A stretch of 64,000 nt of DNA from Donghicola eburneus. GTDB taxonomy: Bacteria; Pseudomonadota; Alphaproteobacteria; Rhodobacterales; Rhodobacteraceae. Each line of letters opens with the position of its first letter. Positions within the stretch are counted from its first letter, which is position 1. Below the pieces are notes generated by a model that worked only from the letters and a program-made list of their open reading frames with translations, made no database searches and was not told the DNA's origin. Position numbers and translations under genes: made by a program. Of the stretch, positions 28,053 through 36,529 are shown piece after piece. The DNA lies in assembly GCF_900115865.1 (NCBI RefSeq), contig NZ_FOXY01000009.1, positions 1-64,000 of the forward strand. Direction: 5' to 3'.

Positions 28053-28811
28053 TCAGGGACGCTGGCTGCCTTGCTTCAGCCAAGCTTCAAAGGCCGCATC
28101 TCCGACGGAATTGGACACTAGGCCGCTATCAGCATCCGCCTGAAGTTCCCGGGTGGTCCGCAAAAGCGCGTCCTTGGCATTGGACGCAGCCCGGCTCGAC
28201 GCAAGAACATCGTCGATCGAGGACAGATCTTCGGCAATTCCACCGACGATCTTGTTTGCCCGCACAAGCGCACGCTTCGAAGGAATAACTTCGAGGGCCG
28301 CCAGAACCTGGGCCTCCTGCGCATTCACCTTGGCCCGTGCTTCCGACAAATGGCGCGCAACCGTTGCCGCCTCGGCCGCGCTCGCATCAAGTGTCTGCTT
28401 CTCGTTCCACACAAAACGAACCTGCGCCTCCAGCGCCGTGCGATCCGGATAGCTCACGCCAATGAACGAGTAAGGCCCGCTCATCTGCGTGTCCAGCAGC
28501 CGGCGCCCTTCTTCCGCGAAGAGAGCATTGCGCGCGGAGAGAGCTTGCGCCTGGCGCGCTGCTTCCTGCGCATTCTCCTGCTCGGCTTTGAGTTCGGAGA
28601 CACCGCGCGAGATATCTCCCAGAGCTGCCTGAAGATCGTCTTCCCGACGATCCAGACAGGCAACGGGATCAGTATCGCAGTCCGGTGCCGTCAGATCCGT
28701 CAAACCTTTATTGAAGGCTTCAAAAGCTGCGCGGCTGCGCTCCGGTGCCGCAATCGCGGCCACACCGGCCAGAAGCGCAAAAGTCGCTGCCATGCTCGTG
28801 ATCGTTTTCAT
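28053..28811 (-). CDS. Secreted coiled-coil protein, copy B
   Basis: The product is the same as that of the gene at 18912-19670, with one residue difference seen (Q for R in NEKxTLDAS). It has the same signal peptide, helical heptads and ribosome-binding site. It precedes the large trypsin/Sel1 gene by about 100 bases, so each protease appears to be made with its own copy of this small helical protein. The near-identity contrasts with the well-diverged protease genes downstream, which fits recent duplication or gene conversion. Confidence 0.65.
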   Translation of the reverse strand: MKTITSMAATFALLAGVAAIAAPERSRAAFEAFNKGLTDLTAPDCDTDPVACLDRREDDLQAALGDISRGVSELKAEQENAQEAARQAQALSARNALFAEEGRRLLDTQMSGPYSFIGVSYPDRTALEAQVRFVWNEKQTLDASAAEAATVARHLSEARAKVNAQEAQVLAALEVIPSKRALVRANKIVGGIAEDLSSIDDVLASSRAASNAKDALLRTTRELQADADSGLVSNSVGDAAFEAWLKQGSQRP

Positions 28812-29072
28812 CTCGTATCCTTTCCCGGGTTTCAAAGGGCGTCATCACCCCATGCCTTTCCTCCGGTCAGGATTTGAAAAATGGTCCGATCAGAAGGTCC
28901 AAAAATATCTTAGCTTGTGATGAAGAAAGCCGACGCTCGCTCGCATTTTTGTTTTTATTACTATTTTTCAGCATCTTAAAATTTATTTGAGAGAACATCT
29001 CAGCTTCCCTGACCGGCAATTGGATGAGCGCAGTTGAAAGGCGCTGACCACCACATCTGGAGGCTAGTTCAA

Positions 29073-29654
29073 ATGAATAACATGAAGTCTGACCCGAAGC
29101 CTGACCCGTTCTATGGCTATCAAGGCCACCCCGTGCCCAATCGTCTCGCGGCTTTGGGCAACCCCAAAGATAAAATGACGGTCTCGATGACAACGGCATT
29201 TCGTTGGTTTCCAGAGCATGAGATCTCTGGGTTCGAGAAGTTCGACGATGCGGCAACCGCAGTTCTTTGCGGAGAGGCTGATGCGCTGTTGGTCCCCATT
29301 CTTTGCCCTTCTCTCAATAGCCTCTGGGTGAGATTTAAGCACCATGGGTCGTTCGTTGATCGCATCTCACCATTTGTCTATGGGCAGTTTGGGGAGGGCA
29401 CGCCTGCAAGCATTGTCCTGCACCCCGCAGCAAACCGCTTTCTTTCCCAATGCCCTATCCAAGGCCCCTTGGAACACATCAACAACAACGCGGAAGCACC
29501 CGGTAGAGCACGCCGGATGCACAGCGCACTGAAGCGCACTATCGGCTTCGTCGCCCCTGACTTCGTCGCGCAGCACGAAGCTCCCGACCAAATCAAGTAC
29601 GTCGTCCAAGGCGCTGATGAGCTGCCTTTCGTAATTCTTGTCCCTCGTAAATAA
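29073..29654 (+). CDS. Prephenate-dehydratase-like (periplasmic-binding fold) protein, tentative
   Basis: The 193-residue protein starts at ATG 29073 with TGGAGG nine bases upstream. The segment ISGFEKFDDAATAVLCGEADALLVPI resembles the prephenate dehydratase pattern in which a groove residue block is followed by an A-x-x-x-G-x-A-D-x-x-x-x-P-I strand; the rest is less clear. It lacks the ACT regulatory domain and is too short for a complete PheA dehydratase (about 280 residues), so catalysis is doubtful. It lies 11 bases before a TyrRS gene on the same strand. A link to tyrosine or arogenate-type chemistry, or to sensing a tyrosine analogue, is inference. Confidence 0.35.
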   Translation: MNNMKSDPKPDPFYGYQGHPVPNRLAALGNPKDKMTVSMTTAFRWFPEHEISGFEKFDDAATAVLCGEADALLVPILCPSLNSLWVRFKHHGSFVDRISPFVYGQFGEGTPASIVLHPAANRFLSQCPIQGPLEHINNNAEAPGRARRMHSALKRTIGFVAPDFVAQHEAPDQIKYVVQGADELPFVILVPRK

Positions 29655-29665
29655 GGAAGAAATCG

Positions 29666-30886
29666 ATGGATTTTGCAAACATCATAGAAGAGCGCGGGTT
29701 TGTACATGCCTGTTCCAACACAATCGAGCTTCGCAAGGAGCTCGAGAAAGGATGCACAACCGCCTACATCGGATACGACGCGACGGCGTCTTCGCTACAT
29801 GTTGGCCATCTGGTGAACCTGATGCTTTTGCGGTGGTTCCAGAAGTGTGGCCACAGGCCTATTACCCTCATGGGAGGGGGCACTACAAAGGTAGGGGATC
29901 CTTCGTTCCGAAACGCCGAACGACCATTGCTCGATGATGCGGCGATAGCCGCCAACATTGAGAAAATCAAAACCGTTTTTAGTCGCTTTCTCGATTACGA
30001 TGCGGACCTCGGCAGTGATGCCATTATGGCGAATAACGGCTTTTGGCTAGATTCCCTGAATTACCTTGGGTTCTTGCGGGACATAGGAAAGCACTTCAGC
30101 GTCAACAGGATGCTCTCTTTTGACTCAGTCAAAGATCGGCTCGACACACAGAAATCCCTATCGTTCCTTGAATTCAACTACATGATCCTGCAAGCCTACG
30201 ACTTTTTGGAACTCTTCCAACAACACGGTTGTGTTTTGCAGATGGGCGGATCAGATCAATGGGGGAACATCATCAATGGGATTGATCTTGTAAGGCGCGT
30301 TCATGGTCAGGAGGTCTTTGCGGTTACCACCCCTTTGCTGACCGATGCTGCTGGTAACAAGATTGGCAAAAGTAATGGAAAGGCCATTTCGCTTAATCCC
30401 GCCCAAACGTCTTCTTTCGAATTCTGGCAGTACTGGCGAAATACACCCGACGACAAGGTTCTTCAGTTCCTGAAGCTCTTCACAGAACTGCCTATCCGCG
30501 ACTGTGAAGCGCTTACACGCAAAGACGGCGAATACTTGAATGCCGCGAAAGAGACCCTTGCAAACGAAGTTACCGCAATTTGTCATGGCCATACTGCCGT
30601 AAGACACGTTCATGATCTTCGCATGGACGGCGTCAGCGCAGACAATCTGAATGTAGGAGCCACTCAGACCATTCGCTTGGGAGATGGTCTGAGCATTCTG
30701 CAGCTTGCATCAGAGTTGCGCCCGGAAGCTTCGGGAAAGGTCCTCCGCCGACTAATAACAGGCGGCGGTTTCCGGATCGACGGTAAAATCTTTGATGAGC
30801 CTGCGGCAGAGCCACGCTTGGAAATTGGCCAGAAGATACTCGTATCGATCGGCGAACAGTCGCGCTGGAGCGTCGAGATCGTGTAA
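29666..30886 (+). CDS. tyrS: Tyrosyl-tRNA synthetase
   Basis: The 406-residue class I synthetase has the HIGH-type motif as HVGH (in ATASSLHVGHLVN), the tyrosine pocket segments GGGTTKVGDPS and FLEFNYMILQAYDF, QMGGSDQWGNI, and a KMSKS variant KIGKSNGK. The C-terminal S4-like RNA-binding region (LRRLITGGGFRIDGK) is present. It charges tRNA-Tyr with tyrosine. RBS AAGGAAG precedes ATG 29666. Its setting among duplicated protease genes and IS elements suggests an accessory second TyrRS rather than the housekeeping copy. Accessory synthetases elsewhere confer resistance to synthetase inhibitors or serve natural-product pathways. Confidence 0.9.
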   Translation: MDFANIIEERGFVHACSNTIELRKELEKGCTTAYIGYDATASSLHVGHLVNLMLLRWFQKCGHRPITLMGGGTTKVGDPSFRNAERPLLDDAAIAANIEKIKTVFSRFLDYDADLGSDAIMANNGFWLDSLNYLGFLRDIGKHFSVNRMLSFDSVKDRLDTQKSLSFLEFNYMILQAYDFLELFQQHGCVLQMGGSDQWGNIINGIDLVRRVHGQEVFAVTTPLLTDAAGNKIGKSNGKAISLNPAQTSSFEFWQYWRNTPDDKVLQFLKLFTELPIRDCEALTRKDGEYLNAAKETLANEVTAICHGHTAVRHVHDLRMDGVSADNLNVGATQTIRLGDGLSILQLASELRPEASGKVLRRLITGGGFRIDGKIFDEPAAEPRLEIGQKILVSIGEQSRWSVEIV

Positions 30887-30917
30887 AGAAGCGATTGTTT
30901 GACTTACATACAGATAA

Positions 30918-30941
30918 GGGCTCGGCACTATCGCCGAGCCC
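30918..30941. terminator. Hairpin between convergent tyrS and Sel1 pseudogene
   Basis: A perfect 9-bp stem, GGGCTCGGC/GCCGAGCCC with a six-base loop, lies 31 bases after the tyrS stop and 72 bases beyond the 3' end of the opposing gene. It is well placed to end transcription in either direction, although no long T tract follows. Confidence 0.65.
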
Positions 30942-31012
30942 AATCCTTACCGAAATGCATCGGCTTCACATAGCCTAACGCCTAACACGCAGAGCACGGG
31001 TCCAAACACTCA

Positions 31013-34000
31013 TCATTTGAGGGCAGGTGGATTGCACTGACAAAGTTCCTGTATGGCGGACTTGGTCTTGGGTCCGAAATCGCCGTCTATTTTTCCGGAA
31101 TAATAGCCCTGATCACGTAGTTTGCGCTGCAATGCGCGTAGCACTTCTCCGCGCAAATTTGCTGGCCGCAGAAACCCGAGCTCTCCAAAGGTCGAATCTA
31201 AAGGCGATTTTTCCAATTCTTTGTACAGAATATTTGCTGCCTCCTCCCATTTCATCTCACCTCGTAAGAAATAAAATAAGTTTCCACAAGGGAACCCCAA
31301 TCTGCATGCTTCTCTATGAAATAACTCGGCTTGCTTCAAATCAGGCGAAACACTGGCACTCCATTCGCCCTCCCAAATCATGCCAAGAAAGTTACATGCT
31401 GATCCGATTTCAGAGTCGCACGCGCGTTCATATAGCGAAATGGCCTTGTCGACGTCGACCTGCTTTCCTTCGGTGCCATGCAGGTAAGACCAGCCCAAAT
31501 CATGGCAGCCCCACATATAACCCTCGTCGCATGCTCTCTCATAGTACGCAACACCAGTTACAACATCTTTTTTGCCAGTGACCTCACCACTGCCGTACAT
31601 ATGAGCGAGCCTGTAGCATGACCACCCAACATTCCCCTCACACGCCTGACCATAGAGTTTAGCCGCCTTAGCCAGATCGACTTCGAGGCCCCCTTCGCCA
31701 TGCCCATAGGACCACGCTAAGTTTCCGCACCCCCACATGTCACCGCCATCGCAGGCGCGCTGGCGGTAGCTCACTGCGGTCGCCTCATCCTCCTCCCCGG
31801 AGACTTCACCTTTCGCATACATAGTGCCGAGAGAGTTGCAGGCGCCTGCATTGCCGCCCTCACACGCCTGACCATAGAGGTCGGCCGCTTTGACCAGATC
31901 GACAGAAAGACCACCTTCGCCGTTCTTGTAGCTCCACGCTAAGTTTTTGCAGCCGTGCATCTCGCCGCCATCGCAGGCACGCTGGTAGTAGGTCACTGCG
32001 GAGGCCTCGTCCTCTTCGCCGGTGACCTCACCTTCAGAGTACATGACGCCGAGATCATTGCAGGCGAGTGCATTGCCGCCCTCACACGCCTGATCATAGA
32101 GGTCGGCCGCTTTGGCCAGATCGACAGACAGGCCACCTTCGCCGTTTTTGTAGTGCCAGGCCAAGTTGCTGCAGCCCCACATCTCACCGCCATCGCAGGC
32201 ACGCTGGTAGTAGGTCACTGCGGAGGCCTCGTCCTCTTCGCCGGTGACCTCACCTTCAGAGTACATGACGCCGAGATCATTGCAGGCGAGTGCATTCCCA
32301 CCCTCACACGCCTGACCATAGAGGTCGGCCGCTTTGGCCAGATCGACAGAAAGACCCCCTTTGCCGTTCTTGTAATTCAACGCTAAGTTTCTGCATCCCC
32401 ACATCTCGCCGCCATCACAGGCGCGCTGGTAGTAGGTCACTGCCGTCGTCTGCTCCGCTTCGCCTGTGACTTCAGCGCGCTCGTACATCACGCCAAGCCA
32501 ATTGCAGGCGCCTGCATTGCCGCCCTCACACGCCTGACCGTAGAGGTCGGCCACTTTGGCCAGATCGACAGAAAGACCCCCTTTGCCGTTCTTGTAATTC
32601 AACGCTAAGTTTCTGCATCCCCACATCTCGCCGCCATCACAGGCGCGCTGGTAGTAGGTCACTGCCGTCGTCTGCTCCGCTTCGCCTGTGACCTCAGCGC
32701 GCTCGTACATCACGCCAAGCCAATTGCAGGCGCCTGCATTGCCGCCCTCACACGCCTGACCGTAGAGGTCGGCCACTTTGGCCAGATCGACAGAAAGACC
32801 ACCTTCGCCGTTCTCGTAGCGCCACGCTAAGTTCCTGCAGCCGTGCATCTCGCCGCCATCACAGGCGCGCTGGAAATAGGTCACGGCCGAGGCCTCATCC
32901 TCTTCGCCGGAGACCTCACCGTCCGCGTACATAAAACCGAGTGAGTTGCAGGCATATGCATTGCCGCCCTCACACGCCTGATCATAGAGGTCGGCCGCTT
33001 TGGCCAGATCGACAGAAAGACCACCTTCGCCGTTCTTGTAGCGCCACGCCAAATTGCTGCAGCCGTACATATTGCCCCCATCGCAGGCGCGCTGGAAATA
33101 TGTCACCGCCAAGGCCTCGTCCTCTTCGCCGGTGACTTCAGCTTCAGAGTACATCACACCGAGCGAGTTGCAGGCGTCCGCATTGCCGCCCTCACACGCC
33201 TGACCAAACAGGTCGGCCGCTTTGGCCAGATCGACAGAAAGACCACCTTCGCCGTTCTTGTAGCGCCACGCTAAGCTCCTGCAGGCGTTAGCGTACCCAG
33301 TGTCACATAATTCGCCGTAGAGGCTTATGCCTTTCGCGAGATTTTTCTCCTGTCCGGCCTCGCCGTCCACAAGCAGCCCTGCCTGATAATTCGTTACGTA
33401 CTGGGTGTTGGCGGCTTTCCCCAACTCCAGTTCCGACCAGATACGAGGGTCTTGATCATCAACCGCGTTTAGCGCCCTAGCCAAATAAATGTGGAAGTGG
33501 GGTTCTTGCGGATACTCTTTGATTGCAGCTTCGCAGGCCTGAATGGCTGCGGGACCATCGATGTCCTCGAAAAAAAGACCTTCAACCTCTCCCGAGCGTT
33601 TAGCGACCATGGATCCAGCCAATCGATCGCATTCTGTTAACGGGATAACGGACGCGCCGTTATTTGCTGTCAGATCGCGTGCGGGCGGCATGCCGATCTG
33701 AACCTTGCCGTCAACAACGCGACAAACAAGGTCAAGCCCATCATCCAAGCCGATTGCCTCGCACGGATCCTGAGACTTCAAAGCCTGCGCCCCCTGTGCA
33801 GCGTTTTCAGGGCGCGCGAAGACCTCCTGCAGGATCGCACTTTCCTTGACCAAGGCCGACATCGAGATGCCGATATTGAACATGCTGCCACCTTCGTCAA
33901 AGCCGCGCGCATGAAGCGTGATCAGCATTCCATCCCGCTCCGCAAAGCCGGGCGATCCCGAGCTTCCTGGCAATGTCTCGCAGGTATGTTGAACAAAAAT

Positions 34001-34263
34001 GCCCGCGATAGGATTCTGTCTGTCCGACTTACATTTCATCCGGCTCAGTCGCATCACATCCCCATTGGGATGACCGAGGATGAACATACTCTCGCCCTTG
34101 CCTGGGTCACGGATCTCAACATTAAGCTTTCCGATGTTCTTGACAGGCTTCTCCAGTTCAAAAATCGCGTAATCCAGACCGTTCTTATCGCCAATTTCCT
34201 TTGGTGGAAATTTAACACCGTACTTCGGCCGGCTTTTCCATTCTCCAAGATTAAGAAAATCTA
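31013..34263 (-). pseudogene. 5'-truncated trypsin/Sel1/peptidoglycan-binding gene
   Basis: This paralogue of the gene at 24429 retains the protease domain from FLNLGEWKSRPKYG onward (Asp in GLDYAIFELE and Ser in LPGSSGSPGF are present). It also keeps a Sel1 array of about seven 72-residue units and the C-terminal peptidoglycan-binding motif (YYSGKIDGDFGPKT). The signal peptide and the TNAHC histidine are missing, because the reading frame runs into the IS427-type element at 34264. No N-terminal part is found on the far side of the IS elements, so it was deleted, not just interrupted. Any product started in the IS would lack export and the catalytic His. Confidence 0.8.
32405..32836. repeat. 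Recent 216-bp tandem duplication in Sel1 array
   Basis: Two adjacent units, about 32405-32620 and 32621-32836, are almost base-identical. Both encode VTGEAEQTTAVTYYQRACDGGEMWGCRNLALNY, with ACTTCAG versus ACCTCAG as a visible silent difference. Other units of the array are clearly more diverged, so this pair arose recently. Confidence 0.8.
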
Positions 34264-34327
34264 GGGTCAGGATGCATTGATTTCGGTCGCGCCGCATGAT
34301 TCACGGCTCGGAAAACGGAGCGGTGAC

Positions 34328-34675
34328 ATGAGCGATCTCTTCTGGCTGACGGACGCGCAGATGGCCCGTCTGGCGCCTTTCTTCCCCAAATCCCATGGTA
34401 AGCCTCCGGTCGATGACAGACGCGTACTGAGTGGGATTATCTTCATCAATCGCAATGGCTTGCGGTGGCGCGATGCGCCTGCCGCCTATGGCCCTCACAA
34501 AACACTCTACAGCCGCTGGAAGCGTTGGAGCGAAAAGGGCATCTTCGCGCGGATGATGGCCGGGCTAGCGGCAGAACACGGTGAGAAGGCGACGGTGATG
34601 ATCGATGCTACATACCTGAAGGCCCACCGAACGGCGACCAGCATGGCCGCCAAAAAGGGGGGCGTGGCCGCTTGA
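34328..34675 (+). CDS. IS427-type transposase, first frame
   Basis: From ATG 34328 (MSDLFWLTDAQMARLAPFF) this frame encodes the N-terminal DNA-binding part and the start of the DDE domain (VMIDATYLKAHRTA, whose Asp is the first DDE residue). It stops just after a slippery AAAAAGGGGGG stretch near 34651-34661, four bases into the next frame. The full transposase should be made by programmed frameshifting, as is usual in this IS group. Confidence 0.8.
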   Translation: MSDLFWLTDAQMARLAPFFPKSHGKPPVDDRRVLSGIIFINRNGLRWRDAPAAYGPHKTLYSRWKRWSEKGIFARMMAGLAAEHGEKATVMIDATYLKAHRTATSMAAKKGGVAA

Positions 34676-35085
34676 TCGGTCGCACCAAAGGCGGCATGAA
34701 CACCAAACTGCACGCCATTTGCGACAGCCAGGGGCGGCCCATCGACCTGTTCGTCACTGCCGGGCAGGTGAGCGACTATATCGGCGCCCGGGCGCTGCTC
34801 AGTAGCCTACCAAACGTCAAATGGCTACTCGGGGATCGTGGATATGACGCTGACTGGTTCAGAGAAGCTTTGCAGAACAAGGGGATACGGGCCTGCATCC
34901 CCGGTCGGAAGCAACGCAAGACGCCGGTCAAATACGACACGCGCCGTTACAAACGGCGAAACCGCATCGAGATCATGTTCGGCAGACTGAAGGATTGGAG
35001 GCGAGTCGCCACCCGCTATGATCGATGCCCCAAGGTGTTCCTATCAGCCATCGCCCTCGCTGCGGTCGTCATATTTTGGTTATGA
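34672..35085 (+). CDS. IS427-type transposase, second frame
   Basis: This frame encodes the rest of the DDE domain: GRTKGGMNTKLHAICD, LLGDRGYDADWF with the second Asp, and RRNRIEIMFGRLKDWRR with the catalytic Glu. It overlaps the first frame by four bases and has no convincing start of its own, so it is best read as the C-terminal half of a frameshift fusion. Confidence 0.8.
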   Translation: MIGRTKGGMNTKLHAICDSQGRPIDLFVTAGQVSDYIGARALLSSLPNVKWLLGDRGYDADWFREALQNKGIRACIPGRKQRKTPVKYDTRRYKRRNRIEIMFGRLKDWRRVATRYDRCPKVFLSAIALAAVVIFWL

Positions 35086-35095
35086 ATCCTGACCC

Positions 35096-35283
35096 TTCTG
35101 TATCTCGGATCTGGTAGCGTGGTCCCGTCACGTGTCCCGGCCAGGACCCGTGACGGGGTGGTGCGCGACGTCTGACCCTCGTGGCATGACCACGCTTCCT
35201 AGCCTGTCGGCACCACCTCTCCTTCATTATCTCGAACAGTTGCCAGCGGCCCGCTTGGGACCGCGTATCAGAAGGAGGAGAGC
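35096..35283 (+). ncRNA. Candidate IS110 bridge RNA / left-end structured region
   Basis: The 188 bases before the IS110 recombinase hold nested inverted repeats. CCCGTCACG (35124-35132) pairs with CGTGACGGG (35149-35157) around a CGGCC-containing loop, inside GCGTGGTC (35117-35124) pairing with GACCACGC (35188-35195). IS110-group elements encode a bridge RNA in the 5' non-coding end, with loops that pair to target and donor DNA. Size, position and structure fit, but expression is not shown. RNA ends are undefined. Confidence 0.5.
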
Positions 35284-36243
35284 ATGGAGAAGGTAACACA
35301 CGGTCGGATCATGGGAATAGATGTGAGCCGAGATTGGCTAGACATTCATTGTCTCCCGGACGGTCAGCGCCATCGTATCCCCAATACCGATGATGGCCAT
35401 GTCGCGGTGTCCGATCTCGCTCACGACCAGAGAGCCGTCGTCTGTTTCGAAGCGACGGGCGGGCAGGAATGGCGGCTCTGGTTCCATCTGGAGGATGCAG
35501 GCGTCGAAACCCGTCAAGTGCCGCCAGCCCAAGTCAAGGCCTTCGCGCGCAGCCTTGGAACCCGCGCCAAGACCGACAGGATCGATGCCGAACTTATAGC
35601 GCGCTTCCTGGTCTTCAGACCTGAGGCGGGACGAACACTTCCCGCGGAACATCTACGTCTTCTCAGGGCCTTGACCACCAGGCGGGCACAGGCGGTCGAA
35701 ATGCGAAAGCGGCTCTTGGCGCAGATTCGGGCGCATCAGAAATCGGGAACTGCAGAGCTGTTCGAGGATATCGATGTGGAGCTGAAAGAGCGGTTGGATG
35801 TCGCGATCGCCGAGCTGGAAAGCCGAATTTCAGAGCTTCTCGGTCGCGACAGGCATCTTGCGGACACCGCCCGGATCCTTCGTTCCGTTCCCGGAATTGG
35901 GCCGGTCGCCAGTTCGACGCTGATCGCCGAACTTCCCGAACTCGGCGCGATCACTGGCGAACAAGCTGCAGCGCTGACCGGTCTGGCGCCTGTGGCGCAG
36001 GACAGCGGAACGCTGCGCGGCAGGCGCGCGATCGCCGGTGGCAGGCGTGCCCTGAGGCATGTTCTATTCCAGGCGGCACTGGTTGCCTCACATCACAACC
36101 CTATGCTCAAAGTCTTCGCGGATCGGCTCCGAAAAGCCGGCAAGCCGCACAAGGTCATCGTCACGGCCGTCGCCCGCAAGCTCGTCATCATCGCCAATGC
36201 TCTCTGTAAAAAACGGCGGAAATGGGAGCCCCGCCATCCCTGA
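35284..36243 (+). CDS. IS110-family recombinase
   Basis: The 319-residue protein shows the DEDD-type N-terminal domain (MGIDVSRDWLDIH; CFEATGGQEW; KTDRIDAELIARF), a coiled-coil middle, and the Transposase_20 C-terminal domain (LRSVPGIGPVASSTLIAELPELG, then ALTGLAPVAQDSGTLRGRRAIAGGR) that bears the catalytic serine region in this family. RBS AAGGAGGAG precedes ATG 35284. It appears complete. It lies directly against the right end of the IS427-type element. Confidence 0.88.
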   Translation: MEKVTHGRIMGIDVSRDWLDIHCLPDGQRHRIPNTDDGHVAVSDLAHDQRAVVCFEATGGQEWRLWFHLEDAGVETRQVPPAQVKAFARSLGTRAKTDRIDAELIARFLVFRPEAGRTLPAEHLRLLRALTTRRAQAVEMRKRLLAQIRAHQKSGTAELFEDIDVELKERLDVAIAELESRISELLGRDRHLADTARILRSVPGIGPVASSTLIAELPELGAITGEQAAALTGLAPVAQDSGTLRGRRAIAGGRRALRHVLFQAALVASHHNPMLKVFADRLRKAGKPHKVIVTAVARKLVIIANALCKKRRKWEPRHP

Positions 36244-36446
36244 AGGATACAGTTGCTAGTATTGCGTTCGTAGGGACAGGCTGACGCGTCTGGATTGATG
36301 GAATCAAATTGCAGTCTATTTTGCATACAATAATTTGGCGCCGATTTCGCAAAGACTCGGCCGGTCTGCACATTTTCCCAGCAAAAGCGGTCAATTTACA
36401 TACATTGAAATTCCAACTTCCGAATGCATAAGCACAAATTCGGCCA

Positions 36447-36501
36447 CTCTGTAGATCCATACAATTTCCGCTTCATTGCCGAATCAATTTGATCTACAGA
36501 G
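36447..36501. promoter_or_regulatory. 11-bp inverted repeat before MocR gene (possible operator)
   Basis: CTCTGTAGATC (36447-36457) and GATCTACAGAG (36491-36501) are perfect inverted copies with 33 bases between them, ending 28 bases before ATG 36530. The upstream region also repeats CATACA-type hexamers (36322, 36396, 36458). MocR regulators commonly autoregulate from such spaced sites, so this is a reasonable operator candidate. Confidence 0.45.
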
Positions 36502-36529
36502 AGGCACGTTCCAACCGAAGGGCCATCTG

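Larger units (their letters stand above)
27883..28886. repeat. Long direct repeat, copy B
   Basis: This is the partner of 18742-19745. The complete coiled-coil gene is included, and identity ends abruptly after ATTTGAAAAATGGTC at 28886. Beyond that point copy A continues into the OmpA gene, while copy B continues into unrelated sequence before the TyrRS locus. Confidence 0.85.
34264..35095 (+). mobile_element. Complete IS5-family (IS427 group) insertion sequence
   Basis: The 832-bp element is bounded by inverted repeats GGGTCAGGATgCAT (34264) and ATGaATCCTGACCC (ending at 35095). It encodes a two-frame transposase. Flanks are ATCTA on the left and TTCTG on the right and do not form a target duplication, so one flank has been rearranged. 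A diverged fragment of the same type lies at 15825-15974. Confidence 0.85.
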
